Assembly: GCF_000485595.1 (NCBI RefSeq)
Contig: NW_014577717.1
Location: 130,328-162,074 of the forward strand
Reading direction: 5' to 3'
DNA: 31,747 nucleotides
Source: Priapulus caudatus
Taxonomy: Eukaryota > Priapulida > Priapulimorpha > Priapulimorphida > Priapulidae
Under the pieces are notes generated by a model, which saw only the letters and a program-made list of their open reading frames with translations, ran no database searches and was not told the origin of the DNA. Shown here one piece after another: positions 22,701-30,600 of this stretch (positions are counted from its first letter, which is position 1; every line of letters starts with the position of its first letter). A program made the translations under genes and the position numbers.

Positions 22701-23428
22701 TTCTCTTGCAATAGCTGTGCGAGTTGGCTGCTAACAACGTGAGCGAGGATGTGTCGGTGGTCGACACGGTCGTCACCTGCCATCCCGTGCAAGTGTTCAC
22801 CGCGGGCACGTCACAGAAGATGCTGACTAGGTCCTGCCTCGTCGACATTCCCACGGAGAAGAGACTGTTCGCGTGCGCCGGCGACGAGTCGTCCTTGTCG
22901 GTGAGTTGCGTTGCGCGTAATAAAATCGCTAAAACATGTAAAAGGGGGTAAAGAGTTTGTGATTATCTCACATTTCTAAATGTTTACTCACACTGCAAAA
23001 AATAATTTGGGTCTCATTAAAAATAGTATTGACGCTGTATTTTCGTTAACAAGAATTACATGTATAGTATTATACACTGACGTGCACACTCACGAGTTCC
23101 TTTACTGTTACAATATTAGGTCAGGTGTATAATTTCGTTACCAAAAAAATATTTAGTTCAAGCACTCATCCGAATAAGTACGTATCTATTTAGTTAATGT
23201 GTAATAATATATGGCTGATAATTGCCATGAAAACTATGTGCAACGGTCTCCACTAACTGAAGACTGATGATACTTCAGACTCAGGTGTGGGACACTGCCA
23301 CGGGCAGAGTGTTGTCCAAGTTACCGTCCAACCTGCCAGTCATCGACGTTTGTCCTGTTGAGACACTGGACGGCTGTCACCTGGCTGCATTGACAGACAA
23401 GTATCTGCAAATATACAAGTGGACATGA
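13206..23428 (+). CDS. RFWD3: RFWD3: RING and WD40 E3 ubiquitin ligase (complete, 12 exons)
   Basis: Exons 13206-13742, 16256-16399, 16744-16829, 16998-17100, 17460-17638, 18240-18441, 18890-19053, 20756-20959, 21622-21716, 21950-22041, 22715-22900 and 23279-23428 join in phase into 713 codons plus TGA; human RFWD3 is 774 residues. In vertebrates this nuclear E3 ligase ubiquitinates RPA and RAD51 at stalled forks and stabilises p53; mutation causes Fanconi anaemia group W. Visible order: SQ/TQ-rich, basic and acidic N-terminus (1-227), RING (229-272, CTIC ... CGH ... C ... CPQC), coiled coil (291-350, starting [14 protein letters not shown]), and a WD40-type propeller (about 360-713) with [35 protein letters not shown] and final YLQIYKWT. 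The start is the first ATG in the frame, 6 nt after an in-frame GTG. Introns 1 and 7 carry transposons. Confidence 0.95.
13766..14165. mobile_element. 400-bp non-autonomous hAT-like element in RFWD3 intron 1
   Basis: Ends agggacagtgatttttccg and cggaaattcactgtccct are inverted. Flanks ccacatat and acacatag match at 6 of 8 positions, as for a decayed 8-bp hAT duplication. The inside repeats ttccgttt words. It begins only 23 nt after the exon 1 donor. Confidence 0.7.
14166..15120. other. RFWD3 intron 1, repeat-like low-complexity DNA
   Basis: At 14510-14760 words like ttcggtg and their complement (caccgaaac) recur in opposite orientation, suggesting a diffuse foldback. A short frame near 14670 encodes [17 protein letters not shown], which looks like repeat-derived Lys/Arg-rich sequence; no function assigned. 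Confidence 0.4.
15126..15301. mobile_element. Possible small MITE with short TIRs
   Basis: cagaccgaggg and ccctcggtctg are inverted about 175 bp apart and flanked by TA. Eleven base pairs of match only, so the call is weak. Confidence 0.4.
15330..15660 (-). pseudogene. Decayed LINE reverse-transcriptase C-terminal fragment
   Basis: Minus-strand frames give [20 protein letters not shown] followed by [15 protein letters not shown], the familiar R-R-x(4)-MYK-x-VN-L region of CR1/L2-type reverse transcriptase; the piece upstream on that strand has lost its frame. It lies antisense in RFWD3 intron 1. Confidence 0.75.
15661..16118. other. RFWD3 intron 1, possible further LINE remains
   Basis: Minus-strand frames hint at more of the same LINE but are too decayed to place. 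A TA microsatellite is at 16063-16080. Confidence 0.3.
16119..16195. repeat. GCAAGTACTTGCA-type short repeats
   Basis: The word gcaagtacttg, itself nearly palindromic, recurs about four times just upstream of the exon 2 acceptor region. Confidence 0.7.
16256..16399 (+). CDS. RFWD3: RFWD3 exon 2
   Basis: Residues 180-227. Acceptor is tccttgcag, donor gtaaac. It holds a basic patch [11 protein letters not shown], possibly a nuclear-localisation signal, and an acidic end DEEGE just before the RING. Confidence 0.88.
16400..16743. other. RFWD3 intron 2
   Basis: A degenerate CA/TGCA-rich microsatellite lies at 16620-16677. Nothing else is seen. Confidence 0.6.
16744..16829 (+). CDS. RFWD3: RFWD3 exon 3: RING, first half
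   Basis: Begins [16 protein letters not shown] and ends CGHLFGK. It provides zinc ligands C229, C232, C249 and H251. Acceptor is attcacag, donor gtatgt; it ends in phase 2. Confidence 0.95.
16998..17100 (+). CDS. RFWD3: RFWD3 exon 4: RING, second half
   Basis: Encodes [20 protein letters not shown], with C257, C269 and C272 completing the RING, then [10 protein letters not shown] as in vertebrate RFWD3. Acceptor is gatttttag, donor gtaagt. Confidence 0.96.
17101..17459. other. RFWD3 intron 4, no feature seen
   Basis: AT-rich intron with a near-duplicate of gtgatttgtaa at 17199-17221. Confidence 0.6.
17460..17638 (+). CDS. RFWD3: RFWD3 exon 5: coiled coil
   Basis: Residues 291-349 plus a split Arg codon. 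The acceptor cattgatag is set by frame and by the match of [10 protein letters not shown] to the vertebrate junction. A Leu/Glu-rich helix follows ([20 protein letters not shown]). Confidence 0.9.
17639..18239. other. RFWD3 intron 5, no feature seen
   Basis: AT-rich intron; no repeats or coding frame recognised. Confidence 0.6.
18240..18441 (+). CDS. RFWD3: RFWD3 exon 6: start of WD40 region
   Basis: Residues 351-417. A variable linker is followed by [19 protein letters not shown] and LFPGFGVKK, matching the first blade of vertebrate RFWD3. Acceptor is ttgcatag, donor gtaaaa. Confidence 0.94.
18442..18889. other. RFWD3 intron 6, no feature seen
   Basis: AT-rich intron. A 158-codon minus-strand open frame crosses exon 6 into it, but this is the shadow of the exon and has no recognisable protein. 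Confidence 0.6.
18890..19053 (+). CDS. RFWD3: RFWD3 exon 7: WD40 blade
   Basis: Residues 418-471 plus part of 472. It encodes IRDIAFNPS and [16 protein letters not shown], a typical WD blade of SASxDxTVK form. Acceptor is ttttttcag, donor gtgagt. Confidence 0.95.
19348..19510. repeat. Duplicated intron block, copy A
   Basis: taacttgtagcgccatctag through gcagcgcgctgtaacaatat matches copy B (19913-19990 plus 20585-20670) in the same orientation. After the MITE at 19514-19692 the similarity resumes near 19707-19745. Confidence 0.75.
19514..19692. mobile_element. 179-bp MITE with telomere-type repeats inside
   Basis: gggagagatagtgatccgct at the left is inverted at the right end (agcggatcactatctctccc). 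The middle holds ttagggttagggttagggtt at 19612-19631. It interrupts copy A of the duplicated intron block. No clear target duplication. Confidence 0.8.
19991..20584. mobile_element. 594-bp non-autonomous hAT element
   Basis: Ends CAGGGCTCGAATTAA and TTAATTCGAGCCCTG are perfectly inverted over 15 bp. Exact 8-bp duplications TGACACGC flank it (19983-19990 and 20585-20592). The inside is rich in aagggcaaggcaa and gccgtcggtgccg words and has no transposase frame. Confidence 0.95.
20304..20348. repeat. Hairpin related to 4536-4590, inside the hAT element
   Basis: atcaggagcgaataat is inverted imperfectly as attattccctcctgc. It shares the atcaggag(c/t)gaataat arm with the hairpin at 4536. Confidence 0.55.
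20756..20959 (+). CDS. RFWD3: RFWD3 exon 8: WD40 blade, GC-rich
   Basis: Residues 473-539 plus split codons at both ends. It encodes [20 protein letters not shown] and [12 protein letters not shown]. Third positions are almost all G or C, unlike exons 2-7. Its acceptor lies in duplicated sequence and its donor seeds the 49-bp tandem array that follows. Confidence 0.96.
20948..21475. repeat. 49-bp minisatellite repeating the exon 8 splice donor
   Basis: Ten tandem units follow the donor of RFWD3 exon 8. Each contains (ga)cttcag/gtaggg, the exon end plus donor. The GT positions are 20960 (true donor), then 20996, 21044, 21093, 21142, 21191, 21240, 21289, 21338, 21387 and 21436. Spacing is 49 nt from 21044 onward (36 and 48 before). 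GC-rich, with ggcgtggtc and ggtgtggg in each unit. Confidence 0.95.
21622..21716 (+). CDS. RFWD3: RFWD3 exon 9
   Basis: Residues 541-571 ([20 protein letters not shown] ... HVLPMD), aligning with the vertebrate GGVLAGTLEDASFWE ... HVLPLE segment. Acceptor is ttacatag, donor gtgagt. Confidence 0.93.
21886..21927. repeat. CA/CACG microsatellite with TA tail
   Basis: cacgcacgcacacacgcacg and cacacacatatata precede the exon 10 acceptor by about 20 nt. Confidence 0.8.
21950..22041 (+). CDS. RFWD3: RFWD3 exon 10
   Basis: Residues 573-602 ([20 protein letters not shown], then TVRHV). Phase matches on both sides. Acceptor is attttacag, donor gtatgt. Similarity is modest but collinear. Confidence 0.88.
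22042..22714. other. RFWD3 intron 10
   Basis: A short inverted repeat (agagccat ... atggctct) sits at 22523-22568. No other feature is seen. Confidence 0.5.
22715..22900 (+). CDS. RFWD3: RFWD3 exon 11
   Basis: Residues 603-664, including [19 protein letters not shown] and [12 protein letters not shown], equivalent to the vertebrate QPVHTFFGG ... CTGDEAANS. Acceptor is tgcaatag, donor gtgagt. Confidence 0.94.
22901..23278. other. RFWD3 intron 11, no feature seen
   Basis: AT-rich intron without repeats or coding frame. Confidence 0.6.
23279..23428 (+). CDS. RFWD3: RFWD3 exon 12, last coding exon
   Basis: Residues 665-713, [13 protein letters not shown] ... [10 protein letters not shown] ... 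YLQIYKWT, then TGA. The IYKW end is the family terminus. Acceptor is gatacttcag. Confidence 0.96.
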   Translation, partial: TQVWDTATGRVLSKLPSNLPVIDVCPVETLDGCHLAALTDKYLQIYKWT

Positions 23429-24210
23429 TGTCAATGCACTTTTGTAAATGCAGTGTTGACAATCCATGTTACTAATGCTCAAGACTGTAGCCTAATAGGG
23501 ATTCATTTAGGCTTGCCTTGCCTGTTTTCACCGACTGTGCACATCTTATTGAGTACTCGTGTCATGCCTACTGATGTACTATGATAGTGTTGTCACTGTC
23601 GCTTTTTCAGATTTTTCAGATGACTAATATTCCAAAGTTTCCATGTCGAGTTTACAATATCTGATATTTTATTCGTGTGACATGCCAGATTTATCCCCGT
23701 ACACCATACTTGCCCACTGAATAGAAAGTATATTAGAAAAATTTGGCTATTTTTACAAGCAGTCGCGAAAAACAGATTGTATAAATGTACTAAATACAAA
23801 CGTAGTGCATATTATATCTAACAACCATGCATGATTTGGAAATAGAATACCTTGTAAGAAAAATGTGAAAAAACGTGGAACGATGGAGAGTAGTTAATTA
23901 ACCTAGCTGAGCATTAATTGAATTCGAGCATTAATAAATGTGAATAACTTTTAATATTAATTAATTTAATAATAATAATTATGTTAATGTTGCACTGTTT
24001 TATGTATTGTAATTTGTATATGCTCTAACAGAAGGATTGTTGAAATTGCTCCGCACACTCACTGTAAAAATGCATAGTCTCTCTACACGAAAGTGGATAC
24101 GTAGCTGTCGTGTAAGCTGAGTCATAATATTGTTTACTCTGTAAAGCCTATACTATAAGTAAATAAACTATTATTTAAACCATGTTCTCTGCTGCATTGT
24201 TTGTAATAAA
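23429..24210 (+). other. RFWD3: RFWD3 3' UTR
   Basis: Non-coding AT-rich DNA after the stop, with AATAAA at 24162-24167 and 24205-24210. It is followed at once by a GT-rich simple repeat. Cleavage site is inferred. Confidence 0.6.
24162..24167 (+). terminator. Candidate RFWD3 polyadenylation signal AATAAA
   Basis: Canonical hexamer 734 nt past the stop, with a second at 24205-24210 and GT-rich sequence just downstream, which would fit a downstream element. Confidence 0.55.
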
Positions 24211-24221
24211 TGCCCGATAAC

Positions 24222-24330
24222 CAATGCGTGTGTGCGTACGTGCGTGCGTGCGTACGTGCGTGCGTGCGCGTGTGTGCTGTGTGTTTTTGCGCGCGTGTGC
24301 GTGTTCCTGCGTGTGTGTGTGCGCGCGCCC
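24222..24330. repeat. GT/GCGT-rich microsatellite
   Basis: Imperfect cgtgcgtgcgtacgtgcgtg and gtgtgtg runs just after the RFWD3 polyadenylation signals. Confidence 0.85.
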
Positions 24331-24584
24331 GTACTCACACGTAGGTTACACGTATTTGTTTTTTTTGCGTAATTATTCCGCTTATGAACCTATCAGTTAC
24401 ACATCTGGAGGTCTGCTTTCGCGCGCCGGCAGCAGTAGTGACAGTTAGACTGACAGTAGTTATATATATCGTTGACGGAATGATGTCTGCACGTAAATTA
24501 TGGTCTTGCTATTTTTGTAAACGTGAATGTTTTAATGTTTTGTAGCCTATATCCAAGTCTGTCAGTCGGTCTGTCGGTCTGTCC

Positions 24585-24638
<54 letters not shown>
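24585..24638. repeat. (CT)n microsatellite
   Basis: About 27 uninterrupted CT units, preceded by a degenerate gtcggtctgtc run. Confidence 0.95.
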
Positions 24639-24639
<1 letters not shown>

Positions 24640-24641
<2 letters not shown>

Positions 24642-25866
24642 ATACTGAGGTTCGTCATCACACGTTCGCTTTCTATGTATGAAGCCGTCATTGAATTACT
24701 CGAGGTAGGGTGACTAGGTTATCTAAGTTTATCTATACTTTGTTTTAAATATATTTTATCTTGGTTTCGATTGTCGATTTGCTATTATGTATCAGCTTGA
24801 TCGCTATGTTGCCCTTCACACGTCCTACAAATATCCAGGCCCGAGTGAGCATATATAACTCATTCGTTTCATGGTATTATCACAATACATGGACCGGGAA
24901 GTCTGAACTTAGTTTCCGCTCAACGTGTGATAACAAAATAAAATTTTGAAATAACTTATAATATAGGCACAACTCATCGAGTTCTTAATAACTGCATTGT
25001 TATACAATGTAATATGAAGTGTATCAGGAGTTTGCCATAGCGACCTATTTATGCTGTCATATATTAACCGTAGTCATGCACTAAATTGAAGCCTGATATC
25101 AAAACTATGCACTTAGTTTTCGTACATGATGTACTTTAATTCGTCCTCTTTAACCTTGCATCGGGTATCTATAAAAATATCCCAAATGTGTATGCGCGTT
25201 AGGGTGAGTCACATCTACCTACAGTCTAAAGTCTTCAACCATAAGCTCTGAATGTCAACCAAACACGTTCATAAATACAATTTTAGGCACTGACATCTAT
25301 TTCAGTGACATAGCCTTCTCACAAGAGCACACACTATAGTTTGTACTTCGGATTCCTCAACCGTGTTGCGTTTAAACAATCGATTAAGTTTATCACAGAT
25401 CAGCAAGAAACATTCGAAATTTGTCGCAAACATCTTCACACCCGCACGTTTTATGAGTCTTTCCGATGTTACAGCATCGTATTTTCGTACAGATTCTGGC
25501 AATTCATACACGTATTGCACCAACGCATACAACTCATGATTAGCTCGCACCATGCGCCTCTGGGCTGTTTAATAAGTTACGCGATCTGTCGTATATAAAC
25601 TTCAATGGTTCGTGGTAGAAAGTTAACCAGAGATGTCGCCATTACACGCGCCTGTGTTTACAGCTGATCCTGATCACGTGCATGCAGCGCTGTTTGACAT
25701 CCCTGATTTACGAGGCATCTAGATAAAAAGTTAGTAACACGCCGAGATTCGAGTAATGCGTTATTTTTCGTACTTTATCCGACGGCGTGTATCCTTGAGA
25801 GAGCTTAGAGGACGGGCAAAGTTTATTTAATCTTCAATAACATTAACATTGATTTCATAGTAGATA
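24640..25866. other. Intergenic DNA, nothing firm
   Basis: An 83-codon minus-strand frame at 25302-25553 encodes NHELYALVQYVYELPESVRK and more. I do not recognise it and no flanking splice sites are convincing. Confidence 0.4.
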
Positions 25867-26013
25867 CACTTGCGTCAATACCGTGTCCGTGTCTACGTAC
25901 ATGTTTATATGTACATATATGTATATATATATATATATATCACTTGCGTCAATACCGTGTCCGTGTCTACGTACATGTTTATATGTACATATATGTATAT
26001 ATATATATATATA
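25867..26013. repeat. Tandem duplication, 74-bp unit with (AT)n tail
   Basis: cacttgcgtcaataccgtgt with the following TA run occurs at 25867-25940 and again at 25941-26013, virtually unchanged, so the event is recent. Confidence 0.9.
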
Positions 26014-26182
26014 TTTATTTATTTATGTATATATATATAATTAGAATAATGTAATTTCAAATGTGAAAGCACATCAGACAACAGGTAACATAGTGATATA
26101 CGTGCATGTGCGTGTCACGACCGAACATTTTCTGTTTCTTAAACATTTCTTCTCCGCAAATGAGTGGGTTGTTATCGACTTC

Positions 26183-26191
26183 GCTGACTCA
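26183..26191. promoter_or_regulatory. MARE/TRE-like site GCTGACTCA upstream of Maf
   Basis: GCTGACTCA matches nine positions of the MARE consensus TGCTGACTCAGCA and includes a full TGACTCA core. It is about 1 kb upstream of the Maf start. Such cores arise often by chance. Confidence 0.3.
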
Positions 26192-26475
26192 TTTGATTCC
26201 AATCATCTTACGCTGAATGTCCTCTCGGCTCCCGTTCGGTGGTATTCTGCGCGAAGAATAAAACGCTTAACTAACGTCAGATATGCGATAGCGCTATAGT
26301 CGGTTTATCGTTATTGTGCGTCACTCGCGTGACAGATCGAGACTTTAGATCGTTGTCATGTTTTTTCGCAAAGTTTTGCAGCTACCGCACGTTTGCTGAT
26401 AGTCAACGGAGTGCACCAATAACTGTCGACGTTGTGAGAATATGTACCCAATAGAATTGCCAGCTGACTGTCACG

Positions 26476-26476
<1 letters not shown>

Positions 26477-26560
<84 letters not shown>

Positions 26561-26577
26561 GGTGTGTGGGGGTGTGT
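26477..26577. repeat. (GT)n microsatellite
   Basis: About 41 GT units to 26558, then gggggtgtg variants. Confidence 0.97.
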
Positions 26578-27233
26578 CAGTCATCGCACGCACCTCCCTG
26601 TCGTATAACACAGCCGGAACACGCGGGCTAACTTCATATGCACACTTTCTTCGACACGCTGGGGAGAACATCGAGTGTATCACTGTCTGAGCGGAGATCA
26701 TGTAACACCGCCTCTGGAATGTTTTACTCGCGAAAAACGTGCTCTGCGACCTTCAAACAGACGTTTCGGACTTCCTCTCTCGAACAGCTCTCGTGCGCGT
26801 GGAACAGCTTTCGTTAGTAGTGTTAGATGCAGGTGTATCAACATTATGAAATTCTGCGCGGTCTTTGCTTACCGCGGGTCACGGAGCAACTACAACATTT
26901 GAAAACCGCCTGACTGACATCTGTTGTTTACGATATACACATCGGTGGAATTCTCGTTTCGCGTCCATCAGAGGGAATAATTTTAATCTGTTCTTCGGAA
27001 TTGGACGGACCAGAGCGATGTCAATTTCATCGGAATAGTGAAGCGAATCAACTACCTGTAAATTTGTAATGCAGACAAACGCGCATATCTGGTGGAAATC
27101 TGACAAAGGAGAAAGTAATGTAGATCGTCTATCCAGACACAGCAGTCTTAAAGCGAGCCACTTGAACAACTGCTCATATAAATCTACTGCGTTCTCGACA
27201 TTGCTGTTTCGAAAAGAAATAATTCCAGCCAAG
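26578..27233. other. Maf upstream region and 5' UTR
   Basis: No gene recognised. A frame open from 27069 leads into the Maf frame but is probably 5' UTR, since 27234 has the better start context. Confidence 0.5.
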
Positions 27234-27914
27234 ATGGAGACGGTCTCACAGAGTATTGGCGGCCAACTAGAGCGCGAATTCTTAGACTCATTCAACTTCG
27301 ACCATCTCTACCTAGATTTAGGAAGAGCCGTGACACCAGGCTGCGATCCACCCGTGGCAAAGAGCGTCCCATCCAGCCCGATCCCGGACATCGGTACGCT
27401 CGTCGGCACACTGAACGTCGCCACTGCCGACTCAACGTGCTGCATGCCTCCTACAGGCGATGACAATACGCGTAGCTGGCCGCAAACGTACTGCCAGAGA
27501 GACTGGGGTGCAGGTGATCGGAACAATCGCGGCATGGATTGCTACGCGTCCACAGAGATTCACAGCTCCCCATTCAGCGACGGCTTCTTCTCGAACAAAG
27601 CGACGACGTCGCCGAGCTACCAGAATTCGACGAGCGACGTCAACAGGCAGACGGAGACGCACGGCGACGCGTCGTCGTCGTCGTCGTGCAGCGACGAGTA
27701 TCGCCTCGTCATGGCAACGGGCGTAGAAGATGCTCAGCTTCTTCATCTCTCCGTCAAGGACTTGAACAAGAGGCTGATCGGTAAGCCCCGCGAGGAAGTG
27801 ATGCGCATCAAGAAGAAGCGACGCACGCTGAAGAACCGAGGCTACGCACAGAGCTGCCGCTCGAAGCGCGCCCAGATATGGTCGACGCTGGAAGAAAAAA
27901 TCTCCCAACTCGAG
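27234..27914 (+). CDS. Large Maf exon 1
   Basis: Encodes residues 1-227, through the basic region to the second zipper heptad (EEKISQLE), then donor gtatag. Read-through of the donor would meet TAG immediately, so splicing is needed for a working zipper. Confidence 0.93.
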
Positions 27915-28179
27915 GTATAGAAAGGAACGTGCATAGTGTATCATAATGCATGTGTGCATAACGTTCATTGTGCAATTAAGTGTTACGTTTTCTTACTCGA
28001 TCAATGTTTCATATTTATACGGATAACACGTGATAAATTTCAAATGAATTTTCATTGATTTACATCAAATCATTTGTACCGTAGGGAAATCACTCTGGGC
28101 CGCCAGCTCGCTCGCCCTGTCGCTCGCTCATTTACTCAATCACTCACACTTGCTCTCGCTATCGCTGACTCAGTCGCTG

Positions 28180-28271
<92 letters not shown>

Positions 28272-29238
28272 AATACACGCACACACGCGCGCGCACGCAC
28301 GCACGCACGCACGCACAACGCATGAAGCGAACACGCAAGTTTCGTTTTGTTGCCTTAACTTTTGTTTTGTTGCCTTAATTGTTTTGTTGTTAACTCTATT
28401 ACATTCCATACATACGGTTTGGTACAAGGCCTATAGATAAACATTGGTAACATAGGCCTTGATAAACCTTGGTAACATAGGCCTAAACATAGGCCTAACC
28501 TTAGGCATAGGCATAGGCAATAGGCATAGGCATAGGCATAGGCATAGGCATAGGCATAGATAAACATTGGTAACATAGGCCTTGATAAACCTTGGTAACA
28601 TAGGCCTAAACATAGGCCTAACCTTAGGCATAGGCATAGGCAATAGGCATAGGCATAGGCATAGGCATAGGCATAGGCATAGATAAACATTGGTAACATA
28701 GGCCTTGATAAACCTTGGTAACATAGGCCTAAACATAGGCCTAACCTTAGGCATAGGAATAGGCAAAGGCATAGGCAAACATAGGCATAACCTTGGTAAC
28801 ATAAACCTTGGTAAGATAAACCTTGGTAACATAGGCCTATAGATAAGTGTTTATCTATAGGCCTTGGTTTGGTACGGGTCTGTGGCGACACCTCGTGTCA
28901 CTTTTACAAGCGTTAGTTCAGCTAGAATTGACGTTTATTCAAATTAGTCTCTGTATGATCGCTATCGTATCTTGACCCGCTATTTATGGCACAGTGCATA
29001 TACAGTCTCTTAATTACAATATCACTGAATTATGTTTTAGGATCGTCTGATATCTTCCGAGAAAAAAAACCAACAACTCATTCAAGAGCGAGATTATTAT
29101 TACAGCCAATGGCGGAGATGCTCTGCAAAACCACAAACTAGTTTCCCGTGCTCGATTACTGAGCGTCCCTGTAACAGTCCTGCCATCTATAAGACCACAG
29201 CAGCCATGACTGTTCCTAGCGCATCCTTTATTGTGTGA
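27234..29238 (+). CDS. Large-Maf bZIP transcription factor (2 exons, 292 aa)
   Basis: Exons 27234-27914 and 29041-29238 join in phase 0 within the leucine zipper. Large Mafs bind MARE sites (TGCTGAC/GTCAGCA) as dimers in the nucleus and drive differentiation. Visible parts: N-terminal acidic/aromatic segment FLDSFNFDHLYLDL (16-29), a proline-directed Ser/Thr stretch (AVTPG ... VPSSPIPD), a Ser run, the extended homology region LSVKDLNKRLIGKPREEV, the basic region KKRRTLKNRGYAQSCRSKR (to 212), and a zipper with heptad residues L219, L226, S233, L240, Y247 and Asn at 237. The activating N-terminus argues for a large rather than a small Maf. ATG 27234 is chosen because its context (gccaagATGg) is strong and FLDSF follows as expected; an in-frame ATG at 27069 would add 55 unrelated residues. 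No poly-His or poly-Gly tracts are present. Confidence 0.93.
28164..28173. promoter_or_regulatory. MARE-like site in the Maf intron
   Basis: GCTGACTCAG matches ten central positions of TGCTGACTCAGCA. It sits beside the microsatellite and could be a chance product of the tcgct-rich sequence. Confidence 0.3.
28172..28318. repeat. (CT)n(CA)n(GCAC)n compound microsatellite
   Basis: CT units to 28210, CA units with one CG interruption to 28268, then gcacgcacgcac to 28316. Confidence 0.97.
28426..28866. repeat. 123-bp higher-order repeat built on AGGCAT hexamers
   Basis: gataaacattggtaac starts copies at 28436, 28559 and 28682, exactly 123 bp apart. Each contains a run of taggca hexamers. The third copy decays into ataaaccttggtaa units. 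The block is bounded by inverted aaggcctatagataaac and gtttatctataggcctt. Confidence 0.92.
29041..29238 (+). CDS. Large Maf exon 2
   Basis: Acceptor is tatgttttag. It continues the zipper as DRLISSEKKNQQLIQERDYY, equivalent to the LARERDAYKVKCEKL end of other Mafs, then a 37-residue tail after C254 that I do not recognise, and TGA. Confidence 0.88.
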   Translation, partial: DRLISSEKKNQQLIQERDYYYSQWRRCSAKPQTSFPCSITERPCNSPAIYKTTAAMTVPSASFIV

Positions 29239-30600
29239 TTGGCTTCTATTTTCAAGCGCACATTAATTAATTATGAGTTAAATACATGAAGTATACTTAT
29301 ATGTGGCGCTTAATTAATGGCGGTAAAATATGCGTTCGTTGCACCGAAATTTTGTTTTCAGTTTGAAAAATTGTGGTAGAATCATTCAAAATTGAGGCAT
29401 AGCAAAATATATTATTATATATAGCAAAAGTTACCATTATTGATATTTTACTTCGCTGGTCTATAATGTAATAGGTTTACACCACGTATATATGTATATA
29501 ATGTATATATGCGTGTTAAAAACATTACTAACACTCTATAACATTTTCTAACAAAAGAGAAATAATGCAATATTTATAGCTGTCTCCTGTAAGATGTCTG
29601 AAGCAACTAAGAACTTGAGAAGCCGATAGGTTTACAGGGTCAGTAAAATGTAAACGCGTAAATTTCCGGTTTCACGTTGTACACTCATGTAATGAATAAT
29701 ATAAATATTTATATTGTATGCCTCATCATGTGGTTGGTTGTGTGTTTATAGCAAAGTTAGTATTCTGGCGACTGATGCAATATCACGTTGAATCAATCGC
29801 GTTATTTTACGACACGATCTTAAGCAGTTTCGCCCTACCTTACTGTCATTTTCCATTTCGCGGTCATTTCCGCAACGTAGGCGAGTAATATATATATATA
29901 TCAAGAGTGGATAATAGAGATATATATATATACACACACACATACAAGTGACTGTACTTCCCGTGCCGCTGACGCGGCCCTGAAACTTCCTTTGTATATT
30001 GTAACATGGGTTGCAATGACCGGATTCCGGTTGGCAACTTAGTATGCAATACGTGGGGGACAGGCGAGGCGGGACAAGTCGAGCGTGTGTGAATGTGTGT
30101 ATGTGCGCGTATATGTATGAGGGACGGAGATGGCGTAATACCTCCCGAATTCGCTCCTTTTTACGTTAACAATCTGATTAAACATCGGGCAGAGCGTCTG
30201 ACTACGTTCACGATCGTCCCGTCTGCTGCCATCGCTGCAAGTGCTGCCAGTGTGCGTTGCCTACACGATTGTCGTCATATAGCTGTTATAGGTTACGCCA
30301 GGTGGCTATATTGAACCTAGCGCTGATCGACTGAAATCCCGTTCAAACTCGGTTGTTTTTCCGGCGGATACGTTTGCACTCATATCCGCCACGCAACGAT
30401 CAGTCTGATCTTACAAATAGGAACACGGATCCTACCATAAACGCACGTGGCGCAAAGCAGCATTCGTGGGGATGACGTAAATCCGAGACGCTGGTGGTAC
30501 CTGACAGTACCGCAGAGCGCGGCGGGCCCGTTCTATTCCTCACGCCGAGTCTGCATTCACAGAGAGTCGAGCGAAGAAGATAGTGAAGTATGCTCGCGAA
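29239..30600. other. Maf 3' UTR, intergenic DNA and PH-gene upstream region
   Basis: No canonical polyadenylation signal stands out after the Maf stop. TA/CA microsatellites lie at 29887-29942. From about 30420 the base composition turns GC-rich, as in the PH exon, and this is the likely 5' UTR. Confidence 0.45.

Noticed and set aside
25302-25553. 83-codon minus-strand frame with normal-looking composition
   Set aside because: No recognised homology, no good splice or start context. Could be an exon, but cannot be supported.
27432-27968. Long minus-strand frame opposite Maf exon 1
   Set aside because: Shadow of a GC-rich coding exon. Arg/Ala-rich and with no recognisable domain.
28136-28440. 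Open frames of 60-96 codons over the microsatellite, such as HTHTHT or CVCVCV
   Set aside because: They are the unavoidable translation of dinucleotide repeats. The same holds for 24224-24448, 26442-26701 and 31470-31747.
28355-28891. 178-codon minus-strand frame in the Maf intron
   Set aside because: It follows from tandem units whose length is divisible by three; the product is only repeated low-complexity words.
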